Shown here piece after piece: positions 55,112-63,654 of a DNA stretch of 64,000 nucleotides (its first letter is position 1; every line of letters starts with the position of its first letter). The stretch lies in the NCBI GenBank assembly GCA_000383355.1, contig KB911113.1:59031-123030 (forward strand). The letters run 5' to 3'. This stretch comes from Flavobacterium sp. SCGC AAA160-P02. Its GTDB lineage: Bacteria; Bacteroidota; Bacteroidia; Flavobacteriales; Flavobacteriaceae. The notes beneath the pieces were generated by a model. The model saw nothing but the letters and a program-made list of their open reading frames with translations. It did not search any database and was not told the origin of the DNA. The position numbers were made by a program, and so were the translations under genes.

Positions 55112-56113
55112 TTAAACTAAAAAAGCATCACTCACAGATGTTATAACCTCCTCTATACTTTCAAATTTGTTTATTCCTAATTTTTTTATTTTGTCTGAAG
55201 AATAATATGTTTTAGAATGTAAGGTTTTTGCTGTGTACTTACTCATTCTTGTTTTTCTTGACATTATCTTTGATACTAACCATTCCCAACGCCAAAACAA
55301 ACTTGCCTGCCAAGGCTGTACACATTTTGATGGCTTTTTCTTGCCAAAGGCATCGGCAATAGAAAACAGCACTTCTTTAAAACTTTTATTTTCAGACACT
55401 AGTATAAAACGTTCGTTTTTACAGGTACTTTCCATTAAACCTACCATACAATGAATGACGTCTTTTACTCCAACAAAACCTGTAACCCCTTCAGAATAAA
55501 ACGAAAAGCCTTTGTATACTTGCGAGAACATAGTGCCCGACCCTGAGGACCAAAACCCACTTCCTAAAATAACTCCTGGGTTTACAATAACAACAGCTAC
55601 TCCTTCTTGGCTAGCGCGCCAAACTTCTGTTTCTGCACCATATTTTGTAATGGCATAGCCATTATTTTTTTCATTACCCACCCATTCATTTTCTTCGGTA
55701 GCTACTTCTTTTTTGGGATCGTCTCCAATGGTGGCAATTGAACTTACATAACACAATTTCTCTACCTTGGCATCTATACACAAATTAGCAATAATTGCGG
55801 TGCCATGAATGTTTACCTTTCTCATGGTTCTATAATCTGCAGGATCAAAAGAAATAATTGCTGCACAATGATAGACTTTTTTTACGCCTTTAAAAGCCGG
55901 AATCATAGACGGTACGTCTGTAATATCTGCTTGTACCCATTCTATGGTGTTAAATAACTCTGGAGAAATATTGGGGTAATAAGAAAAAACATTTTTAGTT
56001 TTTTCTATGCTCTTGGGTGTTCTATAAATAGCTCTTATGGGTTCATTTTCTTGTGTTAAACGAACCAACAAATGAGATCCAACTAAGCCTGTACCGCCTG
56101 TAACTAAAATCAT
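55112..56113 (-). CDS. NAD-dependent epimerase/dehydratase family protein
   Basis: A 333-residue extended SDR. The nucleotide-binding VTGGTGLVGSHLL is at the N-terminus, followed by the SSIATIG region and active-site YAITKYGAE (Tyr-x-x-x-Lys). This and the VNPGVILGSG segment resemble dihydroflavonol-reductase-like proteins. Substrate is unknown. It is a single gene, divergent from tyrS. Confidence 0.85.
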   Translation of the reverse strand: MILVTGGTGLVGSHLLVRLTQENEPIRAIYRTPKSIEKTKNVFSYYPNISPELFNTIEWVQADITDVPSMIPAFKGVKKVYHCAAIISFDPADYRTMRKVNIHGTAIIANLCIDAKVEKLCYVSSIATIGDDPKKEVATEENEWVGNEKNNGYAITKYGAETEVWRASQEGVAVVIVNPGVILGSGFWSSGSGTMFSQVYKGFSFYSEGVTGFVGVKDVIHCMVGLMESTCKNERFILVSENKSFKEVLFSIADAFGKKKPSKCVQPWQASLFWRWEWLVSKIMSRKTRMSKYTAKTLHSKTYYSSDKIKKLGINKFESIEEVITSVSDAFLV

Positions 56114-56145
56114 ACAACGAATTTAGTTTATTTACCTCAGAAATG

Positions 56146-56153
56146 TATCTTTG
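56146..56153 (+). promoter_or_regulatory. -7 box of tyrS
   Basis: TATCTTTG fits TAnnTTTG, 19 bases before the tyrS ATG. Confidence 0.5.
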
Positions 56154-56172
56154 CTTTTTATAAAGTAAGAAG

Positions 56173-57465
56173 ATGACAAATTTTGTTGAAGAGTTACGAT
56201 GGCGAGGATTATTGCATGATATTATGCCAGAAACTGAAGCGCACTTATTAGAGCATGCTACTGCTGGCTATATTGGATTTGACCCTACTGCAGACTCGTT
56301 GCATATTGGAAGTTTGGTGCAAATTTTAATCTTAAAGCATTTTCAGAATGCCGGACACAAACCTATTGCTTTGGTGGGTGGTGCTACTGGAATGGTGGGT
56401 GATCCTTCTGGAAAATCTGCAGAAAGAAATTTGTTGGATGAAGCAAGTTTATTGAAAAATATTGAAGGGGTAAAATCTCAATTAAGCCGTTTTTTAGATT
56501 TTGATACTACCGCTGACAATCCTGCAGAATTGGTGAATAATTTTGATTGGATGAAAGATATTTCTTTGATAGATTTTGTGAGAGATACAGGAAAACACAT
56601 TACGGTAAATTATATGATGGCAAAAGACTCTGTGAAGAAACGTTTGAGTTCTGAGTCTAAGGAAGGAATGAGTTTTACAGAGTTTACTTATCAATTATTT
56701 CAAGGCTATGATTTTTATCACCTCTACAAAGAGAAAGACTGCAAGTTACAAATGGGTGGTTCTGACCAGTGGGGAAATATTACCACAGGAACAGAATTAA
56801 TAAGAAGAAAAGCACAAGGAAAAGCGTATGCTATTACAGTGCCTTTAGTTACCAAAGCAGATGGTACAAAATTTGGGAAAACAGAAGGTGGCAATGTTTG
56901 GTTAGATGCCAAGAGAACCTCTCCTTATAAATTTTATCAATATTGGTTGAACTCTTCTGATGAAGATGCTGAAAAATATATTAAAATCTTTACTTTTTTA
57001 GATAAAGATGCTGTTGAAGCCTTGGTGGCAGAACACAGAGAAGCTCCACACTTGCGTTTGCTTCAAAAGAAAATTGGAGAAGAGGTAACTGTTATGACAC
57101 ACGGTCAGGAAGCGTTTGACAATGCTATAAAAGCCTCTCAAATTCTTTTTGGCAAGTCTACGTCTGAAGATTTAAAATCATTAGATGAACAGACCTTTTT
57201 AGATATTTTTGAGGGTGTTCCTCAGGCAACAATCTCTAAAGAAGATATTGATAACGGATTGGATATGATAGGTGCCTTAGCCGCTAAAACAGGCTTTTTA
57301 AATTCTAATGGAGAAGCCAGAAGAGCTTTAAATGAAAATGCTATTTCTGTGAACAAAGAAAAAGTAACCGATAGCTTTATGATTAGTTCATCTGATTTAA
57401 TTGCAGACAGCTATGTGTTACTACAACGAGGAAAAAAGAACTATTTTCTGTTAAAGATAGCTTAG
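56173..57465 (+). CDS. tyrS: Tyrosyl-tRNA synthetase
   Basis: A 430-residue class I synthetase. The HIGH-type motif is HIGSL ([12 protein letters not shown]), the KMSKS-type motif is KFGKTEGG, and [12 protein letters not shown] lies between. An S4 RNA-binding domain ends the protein (about 360-430). It is complete and ends 17 bases before the stop of the convergent LuxE-like gene. Confidence 0.95.
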   Translation: MTNFVEELRWRGLLHDIMPETEAHLLEHATAGYIGFDPTADSLHIGSLVQILILKHFQNAGHKPIALVGGATGMVGDPSGKSAERNLLDEASLLKNIEGVKSQLSRFLDFDTTADNPAELVNNFDWMKDISLIDFVRDTGKHITVNYMMAKDSVKKRLSSESKEGMSFTEFTYQLFQGYDFYHLYKEKDCKLQMGGSDQWGNITTGTELIRRKAQGKAYAITVPLVTKADGTKFGKTEGGNVWLDAKRTSPYKFYQYWLNSSDEDAEKYIKIFTFLDKDAVEALVAEHREAPHLRLLQKKIGEEVTVMTHGQEAFDNAIKASQILFGKSTSEDLKSLDEQTFLDIFEGVPQATISKEDIDNGLDMIGALAAKTGFLNSNGEARRALNENAISVNKEKVTDSFMISSSDLIADSYVLLQRGKKNYFLLKIA

Positions 57466-57482
57466 TACATCTGGAGGGAGTA

Positions 57483-58457
57483 CTACATTACCATTAAGTT
57501 GCATCCTCTAATGTCTGAATGATCAAAACGACCCAGCACTTCAAAACAACCATTATTGTCTACTTTTCCTAAATCTTGGGTGGCAATAAATGAGCACGAA
57601 TTGTAATTGGCCAAATCTATGACGTTTAAGCCTCCTGTTTTATTAGTACCTACCATGGTGAGTGCGTCTTCTGTGTCTCTGGCTAGTATTTTCATCCAAG
57701 GAGGGCAGTCAAATACTCCGTCTCCAGAAGAATATCCTTGGCTTAATAATTCTGTCATTCCGTATTCTGAATAAATTTTAGACACTCCAAAGCCAGCACA
57801 CAAAATTTCATGCAATTCATTTCTAATGATTTCTTTGCGCCTTCCCTTCATGCCACCAGTTTCCATAATAATAGTATTCTGTAATTTAAACCGTTGCCTT
57901 TCAATAAGGTCTAACAAGGCAAAAGTGACACCAATTAACAGTACTTTTTCTCCTTTTTTATCTAGCGCTATTAATGTTTTAGAAAGCTCTGTTAGATTGT
58001 TTAGATAAAAACCGCTTGCAGGCTTGTTAGATTTTTTTATAAAATCGTCTACCATGTATATTAATGAAGACCCGTCTCTTTCTAGATAATTGGGCAATAA
58101 GCCTAGCACTGTGTACTCTTCAATAGGCCCGTAAAAGTATTCGAAGCCTTTGGTATAGCTTTTTGTATACCAACTTAGGTCTGTTACCATATGCTTGCTT
58201 ACACTGCTTCCTGTGGTTCCAGAACTGGTAAAGGTTTCTTTAACTGCTTGGGTGCTTGATAGTACGGCATGAGATTTAAAAAACTGAATGGGTAAAAACG
58301 GAATCTCTTCTACTTCTTTTACATCTGAGGAATGAATGTACAAGAGATCGCAAAAAGATCTGTAGATCGCATTGTTTTTAAACTGGTGTCTAAAAACTTG
58401 CAAAGCACAGGTTTTAAAATCTGATTGGTTTTGTATGTTGAAAACAGCATTTTGCAT
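57483..58457 (-). CDS. LuxE/acyl-protein synthetase-like adenylate-forming protein
   Basis: A 324-residue protein. TSSGTTGSSVSKHM near 87 is an adenylate-forming phosphate-binding loop, and SEYGMTELLSQGY near 217 is the second core motif, as in LuxE and PaaK relatives. The family activates a fatty or aromatic acid and passes it to a protein thiol. No lux or phenylacetate genes are near, so the partner is unknown. The -7 box lies six bases before the ATG. Confidence 0.8.
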   Translation of the reverse strand: MQNAVFNIQNQSDFKTCALQVFRHQFKNNAIYRSFCDLLYIHSSDVKEVEEIPFLPIQFFKSHAVLSSTQAVKETFTSSGTTGSSVSKHMVTDLSWYTKSYTKGFEYFYGPIEEYTVLGLLPNYLERDGSSLIYMVDDFIKKSNKPASGFYLNNLTELSKTLIALDKKGEKVLLIGVTFALLDLIERQRFKLQNTIIMETGGMKGRRKEIIRNELHEILCAGFGVSKIYSEYGMTELLSQGYSSGDGVFDCPPWMKILARDTEDALTMVGTNKTGGLNVIDLANYNSCSFIATQDLGKVDNNGCFEVLGRFDHSDIRGCNLMVM

Positions 58458-58463
58458 ATTTCA

Positions 58464-58471
58464 CAAAAATA
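58464..58471 (-). promoter_or_regulatory. -7 box of the LuxE-like gene
   Basis: TATTTTTG on the minus strand, six bases from the ATG at 58457, so the 5' leader would be very short. Confidence 0.45.
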
Positions 58472-58540
58472 ATAGGATTTGGTTAATAAACTTTGATTAT
58501 AATTGATAAATACACCCGCTTCTTTTGTAAAACTTTATTG

Positions 58541-58548
58541 TATTTTTG
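58541..58548 (+). promoter_or_regulatory. -7 box of the ALDH gene
   Basis: TATTTTTG fits TAnnTTTG, 26 bases before the ATG at 58575. Confidence 0.5.
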
Positions 58549-58574
58549 TTGGCACAAATCAAAATAAAAAAATA

Positions 58575-60116
58575 ATGTCAGATTTTGGAATTCAACAAGC
58601 CCTAAATGAGTTAGGCTTACAAGATATTAACCACGGAACTTCTACCGGTTCTACTAATTTTTCTAACGGAGAACTTATTGAAAGTTATTCTCCTGTAGAT
58701 GGTAAATTAATTGGAAAAGTAAGAGCAACTAGTAAAGAAGATTACGAAAAGGTAATGACTACTGCCACGGAAGCTTTTAAGACTTTTAGAGATATTCCTG
58801 CGCCACAAAGAGGAGAAATTGTTCGTCTGTTTGGAAATAAATTAAGAGATTTAAAAGAGCCATTAGGGAAGTTAGTTTCTTATGAAATGGGAAAATCTTT
58901 GCAAGAAGGGTATGGAGAAGTACAAGAAATGATTGATATCTGTGATTTTGCAGTTGGGCTGTCTAGACAATTAAACGGACAAACTATCCCGTCTGAAAGA
59001 CCAGGACATGTTATGAGAGAGCAATGGCACCCAATTGGGGTGGTGGGTATCATTTCTGCCTTTAATTTTCCTGTAGCTGTTTGGGCTTGGAATACTGCCT
59101 TGGCTTGGATATGTGGTGATGTTTGTGTATGGAAAGGATCTGAAAAAGCGCCTTTATGTACTGTTGCCTGTCAGAACATTATTGCTGGAATATTAAAAGA
59201 AAATAACTTACCCGAAGGAATCTCTTGTATTATTAATGGAGATTATACGGTTGGAGAAATGATGACTACAGACACTAGAGTTCCTTTAGTATCTGCTACA
59301 GGTTCTACTAGAATGGGAAGAATTGTTGGTGCAACTGTTGCCCAACGTTTTGGAAAATCTTTATTAGAGTTGGGCGGTAATAATGCCATTATTATAACCC
59401 CAACTGCAGATTTAAAAGTAGTGGTGCCTGGGGCTGTATTTGGGGCTGTAGGAACCTGCGGACAACGCTGTACTTCTACACGAAGACTTATTATTCATGA
59501 ATCTGTGTATGACAAAGTAAGAGATGCCATTGTTGGTGCTTATGGGCAGTTAACCATTGGAAATCCTTTAGATGAAACCAATCATATTGGGCCTTTAATA
59601 GATCATGATGCTGTAAACACCTATTTAGCCGCTATTGAAAAAGCGAAAGCTGAAGGAGGAAACGTATTGGTAGATGGTGGTGTATTAGAAGGTGAAGGAT
59701 ATGAAAGTGGCTGTTATGTAAAGCCCGCTATTATTGAAGCTGAAAATCATTTTGAGATTGTACAGCATGAAACATTTGCACCTATTTTATATGTAATGAA
59801 GTATACTGGTGGTGTAGAAAATGCCATCGAGAAACAAAACGGAGTAGCACAAGGCTTGTCTTCTGCTATTATGACCAATGAGCTAAAAGAAGCAGAGAAG
59901 TTCTTGTCTTATGCAGGTTCTGATTGTGGTATTGCCAATGTAAATATTGGAACTTCTGGTGCAGAAATTGGTGGTGCTTTTGGTGGAGAAAAAGAAACAG
60001 GTGGCGGGCGCGAGTCTGGATCTGATGCTTGGAAAGTATATATGCGCAGACAAACAAACACCATTAATTATTCTGATGAATTGCCATTGGCACAAGGAAT
60101 AAAATTTGATCTATAA
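58575..60116 (+). CDS. Aldehyde dehydrogenase, ALDH7/antiquitin type
   Basis: A 513-residue NAD(P)-dependent dehydrogenase. The active-site motifs are intact: the catalytic Cys in GTCGQRCTSTRR and the general-base Glu in LLELGGNNAIII, with FNFPVAVWAWNTALA before them. The family includes alpha-aminoadipic semialdehyde (piperideine-6-carboxylate) dehydrogenases of lysine catabolism. The ATG at 58575 lies after the -7 box; an upstream ATG would add 24 residues and begin upstream of the promoter box. A terminator follows, and its last codons are repeated after the next gene. Confidence 0.9.
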   Translation: MSDFGIQQALNELGLQDINHGTSTGSTNFSNGELIESYSPVDGKLIGKVRATSKEDYEKVMTTATEAFKTFRDIPAPQRGEIVRLFGNKLRDLKEPLGKLVSYEMGKSLQEGYGEVQEMIDICDFAVGLSRQLNGQTIPSERPGHVMREQWHPIGVVGIISAFNFPVAVWAWNTALAWICGDVCVWKGSEKAPLCTVACQNIIAGILKENNLPEGISCIINGDYTVGEMMTTDTRVPLVSATGSTRMGRIVGATVAQRFGKSLLELGGNNAIIITPTADLKVVVPGAVFGAVGTCGQRCTSTRRLIIHESVYDKVRDAIVGAYGQLTIGNPLDETNHIGPLIDHDAVNTYLAAIEKAKAEGGNVLVDGGVLEGEGYESGCYVKPAIIEAENHFEIVQHETFAPILYVMKYTGGVENAIEKQNGVAQGLSSAIMTNELKEAEKFLSYAGSDCGIANVNIGTSGAEIGGAFGGEKETGGGRESGSDAWKVYMRRQTNTINYSDELPLAQGIKFDL

Positions 60117-60212
60117 TTTTATAGATTCTTAAAATAAAAGCTCTTATCAAAAAAACCATCTGAATTCAGATGGTTTTTTATTTTTATTGATTAATTTTTT
60201 ACTTTAAATTTA
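60101..60212 (+). repeat. Imperfect direct repeat, copy A (partner 62341-62454)
   Basis: The first 45 bases (60101-60145) match 62341-62385 at 42 positions. Similarity then continues through a hairpin terminator and an AT-rich stretch to about 60212. Copy A holds the end of the ALDH gene (Lys-Phe-Asp-Leu-stop). Confidence 0.8.
60154..60180 (+). terminator. Terminator after the ALDH gene
   Basis: CCATCTGA (60156-60163) pairs with TCAGATGG (60166-60173), extended by A-T pairs, then a T run. Confidence 0.9.
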
Positions 60213-60246
60213 CAATTAATCCTCTGTAAAACTATACTGTATACTC

Positions 60247-62331
60247 ATGGATAAAAAAATAACTGGTTTAAAATTATTCTTACTCCTTTTTTGGCAAGTG
60301 TCTTTTGCTCAGCAAACAATTCTAACCGATAGTAATTTACCTATTATGGTAATTTCAACCGATATTGATCCTGCAACAAATTCACCCATTGACATTCCAG
60401 ACGAACCAAAAGTTCTAGCGACAATGCAACTTATTTTTAGACCTGATGGAGCCAGGAATTATTTAACAGATATTACTAATGATTCTTTTTTAAATTATAA
60501 TGGTAGAATGGGAATAGAGTTAAGAGGAAGTAGCTCACAAGAATTGGATAAAAAACCATACGGATTTACTACTCTTTTAGAAGACGATGATTCTAATAAT
60601 AATGTTAGTTTATTAGGAATGCCTTCCGAGAATGATTGGGTTTTAAATTCCTTAGCTTATGACCCCTCTATGATTCGTGATTATCTGTCATACACATTAG
60701 CGAGTAATATGGGTAATTATGCGCCAAGAGTAAAATATATTGAAGTAATTGTGAATGATGACTACAAAGGAGTGTATATTTTAACCGAAAAAATTAAGAG
60801 AGATTCTGATAGAGTTAATTTAAAAAAAATTGATGATGAAGATACTGATTTTCCAGAGGTAACGGGGGGGTACATCGTTAAAGCAGATAAAACAACCGGA
60901 GGAGATGTAGTAGCATGGACCATGCCTAATTATGGAGGATGGGATACAGATTTCTTGCATCATTATCCAAAAACAGAGGATATTACCAACGAACAAGCTG
61001 CTTATATAGAAAATGTTTTTACCGATTTGGCCGCCGAGACAAACCCTGCTAATACTTCAATAATTAATGGCTACCCATCTATCATAGACATTCCTAGTTT
61101 TGTAGATTATATAATTGTAGCAGAAATTGCTTCAAATCCAGATTCTTACCAATTTAGCACCTTCTTTCATAAAGATAGGGGTGGTAAACTAAGAGCGGGG
61201 CCTGTTTGGGATTACAATCTATCTTATGGAAATGATTTATTTGTTTTTGGTTTTGATAGAAGTTTTTATGATGTATGGCAATTTGACTATTTAAATTCAG
61301 GAGCTAAATTTTGGAAAGATTTATTTCTAGATGACACCTTTAATTGTTATTTAGCAAAACGCTGGTTTGAGCTAACCGACACAAATAACCCTTTAAACTA
61401 TACTACAATTACAAGTTTAATTGATGAATATGCCAATTTATTGAGTGAATCACAAGTAAGAGAATTACAACGATGGCCCCCTCAAGATGATTGGCCAACG
61501 GTAGCTGATCAATCAGAAAACATCATTGCAATGAAAGATTGGATTTTAAACCGTATTAATTGGATGAACTCTAATATAGGTTCTCCAAATGACTGTTCTG
61601 ATATCTCTGTTCCTGACTTAGTGATTAGTAAAATACACTATAAGCCACTAGAAGACGGAGGGTATTCTAGCAAAGAACTAGAGTTTATTGAAATAACCAA
61701 CAACAGCAATCTAACTATAAATTTAACAGGATATTATATAAGAGAATTGGGGATTTCATATCAATTTATGTCTGATGCTACAGTGGCCGCAAATGAAAAG
61801 ATTTATTTAAGTGGTGATGCTGCTGCATTTGAAGATTACTATGGTTTTGCCCCTTCTGGAGAGTTTACAAGAGACCTAAGCAATAGCTCTTATAAAATTA
61901 TTTTAGCTGATGCTTTTGGAAATACTATAGATGAAGTTTGGTATACAGACAGTGATCCTTGGCCGGAGAGTGCAGACGGAACAGGGCCGTATTTACAATT
62001 AGTTGATTTAAATTCAGATAATAGTCTAGCAAGCAATTGGATTGCGAGTACTGAAACTCTTTCAACAGAAGATATTGCAAGTTCGCAACCACAAATAGTA
62101 GTGTATCCAAACCCTGTAAAAGATTTAATAACTATTAAATTTAACACCCAAAAACCAGAATTTTTAGAATTTATAATTTATAATTTTTTAGGCCAAACTG
62201 TTGGACATTTTGATCTGACTTCAAATAATTTACAACTTAATTTAAGTTATCTCAGTAACGGTTTATACTATTACCATATAAAAAGCAAGGGTGAAATAAT
62301 TTCAAAAAATAACATCATTAAACGCCAATAG
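60247..62331 (+). CDS. Secreted CotH-kinase-like protein with lamin-tail and T9SS sorting domains
   Basis: A 694-residue protein with a signal peptide (ending SFAQ). A CotH domain follows (about 85-440) with its typical PYGFTTLLED, VYILTEKIKRD and GPVWDYNLSYGN, then a lamin-tail domain (about 456-600; SKELEFIEITN) and a T9SS sorting domain (about 620-694; VYPNPVKDLITI, LSNGLYYYHI). CotH proteins are atypical protein kinases in spore formers; in flavobacteria secreted CotH proteins have no settled role. The gene stands alone between imperfect direct repeats next to a recombinase gene. Confidence 0.87.
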   Translation: MDKKITGLKLFLLLFWQVSFAQQTILTDSNLPIMVISTDIDPATNSPIDIPDEPKVLATMQLIFRPDGARNYLTDITNDSFLNYNGRMGIELRGSSSQELDKKPYGFTTLLEDDDSNNNVSLLGMPSENDWVLNSLAYDPSMIRDYLSYTLASNMGNYAPRVKYIEVIVNDDYKGVYILTEKIKRDSDRVNLKKIDDEDTDFPEVTGGYIVKADKTTGGDVVAWTMPNYGGWDTDFLHHYPKTEDITNEQAAYIENVFTDLAAETNPANTSIINGYPSIIDIPSFVDYIIVAEIASNPDSYQFSTFFHKDRGGKLRAGPVWDYNLSYGNDLFVFGFDRSFYDVWQFDYLNSGAKFWKDLFLDDTFNCYLAKRWFELTDTNNPLNYTTITSLIDEYANLLSESQVRELQRWPPQDDWPTVADQSENIIAMKDWILNRINWMNSNIGSPNDCSDISVPDLVISKIHYKPLEDGGYSSKELEFIEITNNSNLTINLTGYYIRELGISYQFMSDATVAANEKIYLSGDAAAFEDYYGFAPSGEFTRDLSNSSYKIILADAFGNTIDEVWYTDSDPWPESADGTGPYLQLVDLNSDNSLASNWIASTETLSTEDIASSQPQIVVYPNPVKDLITIKFNTQKPEFLEFIIYNFLGQTVGHFDLTSNNLQLNLSYLSNGLYYYHIKSKGEIISKNNIIKRQ

Positions 62332-62340
62332 TGAAAAGAA

Positions 62341-62454
62341 AAAATTTGATTTATAATTTTATAGGTTCTTAAAATAAAAGCTGTTCAACAACAAAACCAC
62401 TTAATTAGGTGGTTTTGTTGTTTTTATCAACTATTTTTTTTACTTTTAGCTTGC
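62341..62454 (+). repeat. Imperfect direct repeat, copy B (partner 60101-60212)
   Basis: Second copy of the repeat described at 60101. It starts nine bases after the CotH stop and still spells Lys-Phe-Asp-Leu-stop in one frame (AAATTTGATTTATAA), matching the end of the ALDH gene. It ends at the start of the recombinase gene. Confidence 0.8.
62389..62425 (+). terminator. Terminator after the CotH gene
   Basis: A 12-base stem (CAACAAAACCAC with GTGGTTTTGTTG, 62389-62400 and 62409-62420) around an eight-base loop, then a T run. It lies inside repeat copy B. Confidence 0.88.
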
Positions 62455-62455
62455 T

Positions 62456-63616
62456 ATGAACCCTCTTCAATTGCCAACTATTAACATAAGTACCGGATTA
62501 CACAGAAATAACTCTGTGTTTTTTTTGCATTTTTATTTTAATGATTTAATAATTGAGAAGCTTAAATCTATTTCTGCCAGATGGTCTCAGACTAAGAAAT
62601 GTTGGTGTTTGAAAAATTCTGAAGAAAATTTGGCGCTTATTTTGGAGTTATTTAAAGATGTTACAAAGGTAGATGTTTCTAAAATTCCAAAAAAGACACG
62701 TTTTAAAAGAGATTTAACAACAGTTGAAAAAAAAATATTAAATAATTTTTATTTGTTTTTGAAAGGAAAAAGATACAGCCAGAGCACCATACAAACCTAC
62801 ACTATTTTTGTGGCTGATTTTATAAATTTTCATACAAAAACACCCCTAGAAGAACTTACAAACAGAGACGTAGAGCTTTTTATAGAAACCGTTTTTATAG
62901 AGCGAAACTATTCTGTTAGTTCTCAAAGACAGTTTATAAGTGCCTTAAAGATTTTTACGGTGTTTTATCCGCAAATAAAAATTAATAATTTGTCTTTAGA
63001 ACGGCCCAAAAAATCTAGAACACTACCAAGTGTGTTGTCTCAAGAAGAGGTGTTACGTATTATACAATACACCCAAAACATAAAACATAGGGCTATTTTA
63101 ACTTTACTGTATTCTTGTGGATTGCGAATAGGAGAACTTATTAATTTAAAATTGGCAGATTTTCATGTAGAAAGAAAGCAACTTATTGTAAAAAAGGGAA
63201 AAGGCAGAAAAGACAGGTACGTAAGTTTAGCAGATAGTTTCTTGCCGCTGTTATCTAACTATTATCACTCTTATAAACCAACAATCTATTTTGTTGAAGG
63301 CCAAAATGGCGGCAAATATAGTGCTGAGAGTATTCGAAGTTTTTTAAGAAAAAGCTGTAAAAAGGCGGGAATAAGAAAGCTTGTAACACCTCATACATTA
63401 AGACATAGTTATGCAACGCATTTGTTAGAGAATGGAGTAGATCTAAGGTATATACAAACTTTATTAGGCCATTCAAAACCAGAAACTACTATGATTTATA
63501 CACATGTACAAAGAAAAGATTTAATGGAGATACAAAACCCTTTGGATGTGGCATTACAGAAGTTTAATAAAATAAATAATAACAATCAAAAAGTTGTGTT
63601 ATCCCGAAATATATAA
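62456..63616 (+). CDS. Tyrosine recombinase (site-specific integrase)
   Basis: A 386-residue recombinase. An extra N-terminal domain of about 75 residues precedes a SAM-like core-binding domain (about 90-180) and the catalytic domain (about 190-365). Catalytic residues are Arg224 (CGLRIGE), a Lys near 249, His313-x-x-Arg316 (HTLRH), His339 (LLGHS) and the nucleophile Tyr348 (MIYTH). The layout is XerD-like rather than IntI-like, because the insert typical of integron integrases is not seen. The stop codon lies inside the first copy of a short direct repeat (63611), and no gene follows up to the edge. An active enzyme is likely. Confidence 0.92.
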   Translation: MNPLQLPTINISTGLHRNNSVFFLHFYFNDLIIEKLKSISARWSQTKKCWCLKNSEENLALILELFKDVTKVDVSKIPKKTRFKRDLTTVEKKILNNFYLFLKGKRYSQSTIQTYTIFVADFINFHTKTPLEELTNRDVELFIETVFIERNYSVSSQRQFISALKIFTVFYPQIKINNLSLERPKKSRTLPSVLSQEEVLRIIQYTQNIKHRAILTLLYSCGLRIGELINLKLADFHVERKQLIVKKGKGRKDRYVSLADSFLPLLSNYYHSYKPTIYFVEGQNGGKYSAESIRSFLRKSCKKAGIRKLVTPHTLRHSYATHLLENGVDLRYIQTLLGHSKPETTMIYTHVQRKDLMEIQNPLDVALQKFNKINNNNQKVVLSRNI

Positions 63617-63654
63617 CCGTTAACACAAGCTTTTGTTTGGATATAACCAGTTAC
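63611..63654 (+). repeat. Paired 14-base repeat at the recombinase stop codon
   Basis: ATATAACCGTTAAC (63611-63624) and ATATAACCAGTTAC (63641-63654) lie exactly 30 bases apart, the first overlapping the stop codon. Each contains AACC(A)GTT, an imperfect inverted repeat, so the pair is a candidate recombinase site. Function is inferred, not shown. Confidence 0.5.

Noticed and set aside
62456..63616. Recombinase as an integron integrase (IntI)
   Set aside because: The extra helix insert that marks IntI is not seen between the catalytic Lys region and HTLRH; the layout is XerD-like.
60247..63616. Prophage or ICE covering the right end
   Set aside because: There are no capsid, terminase, relaxase or conjugation genes in the window; a recombinase alone is not enough.
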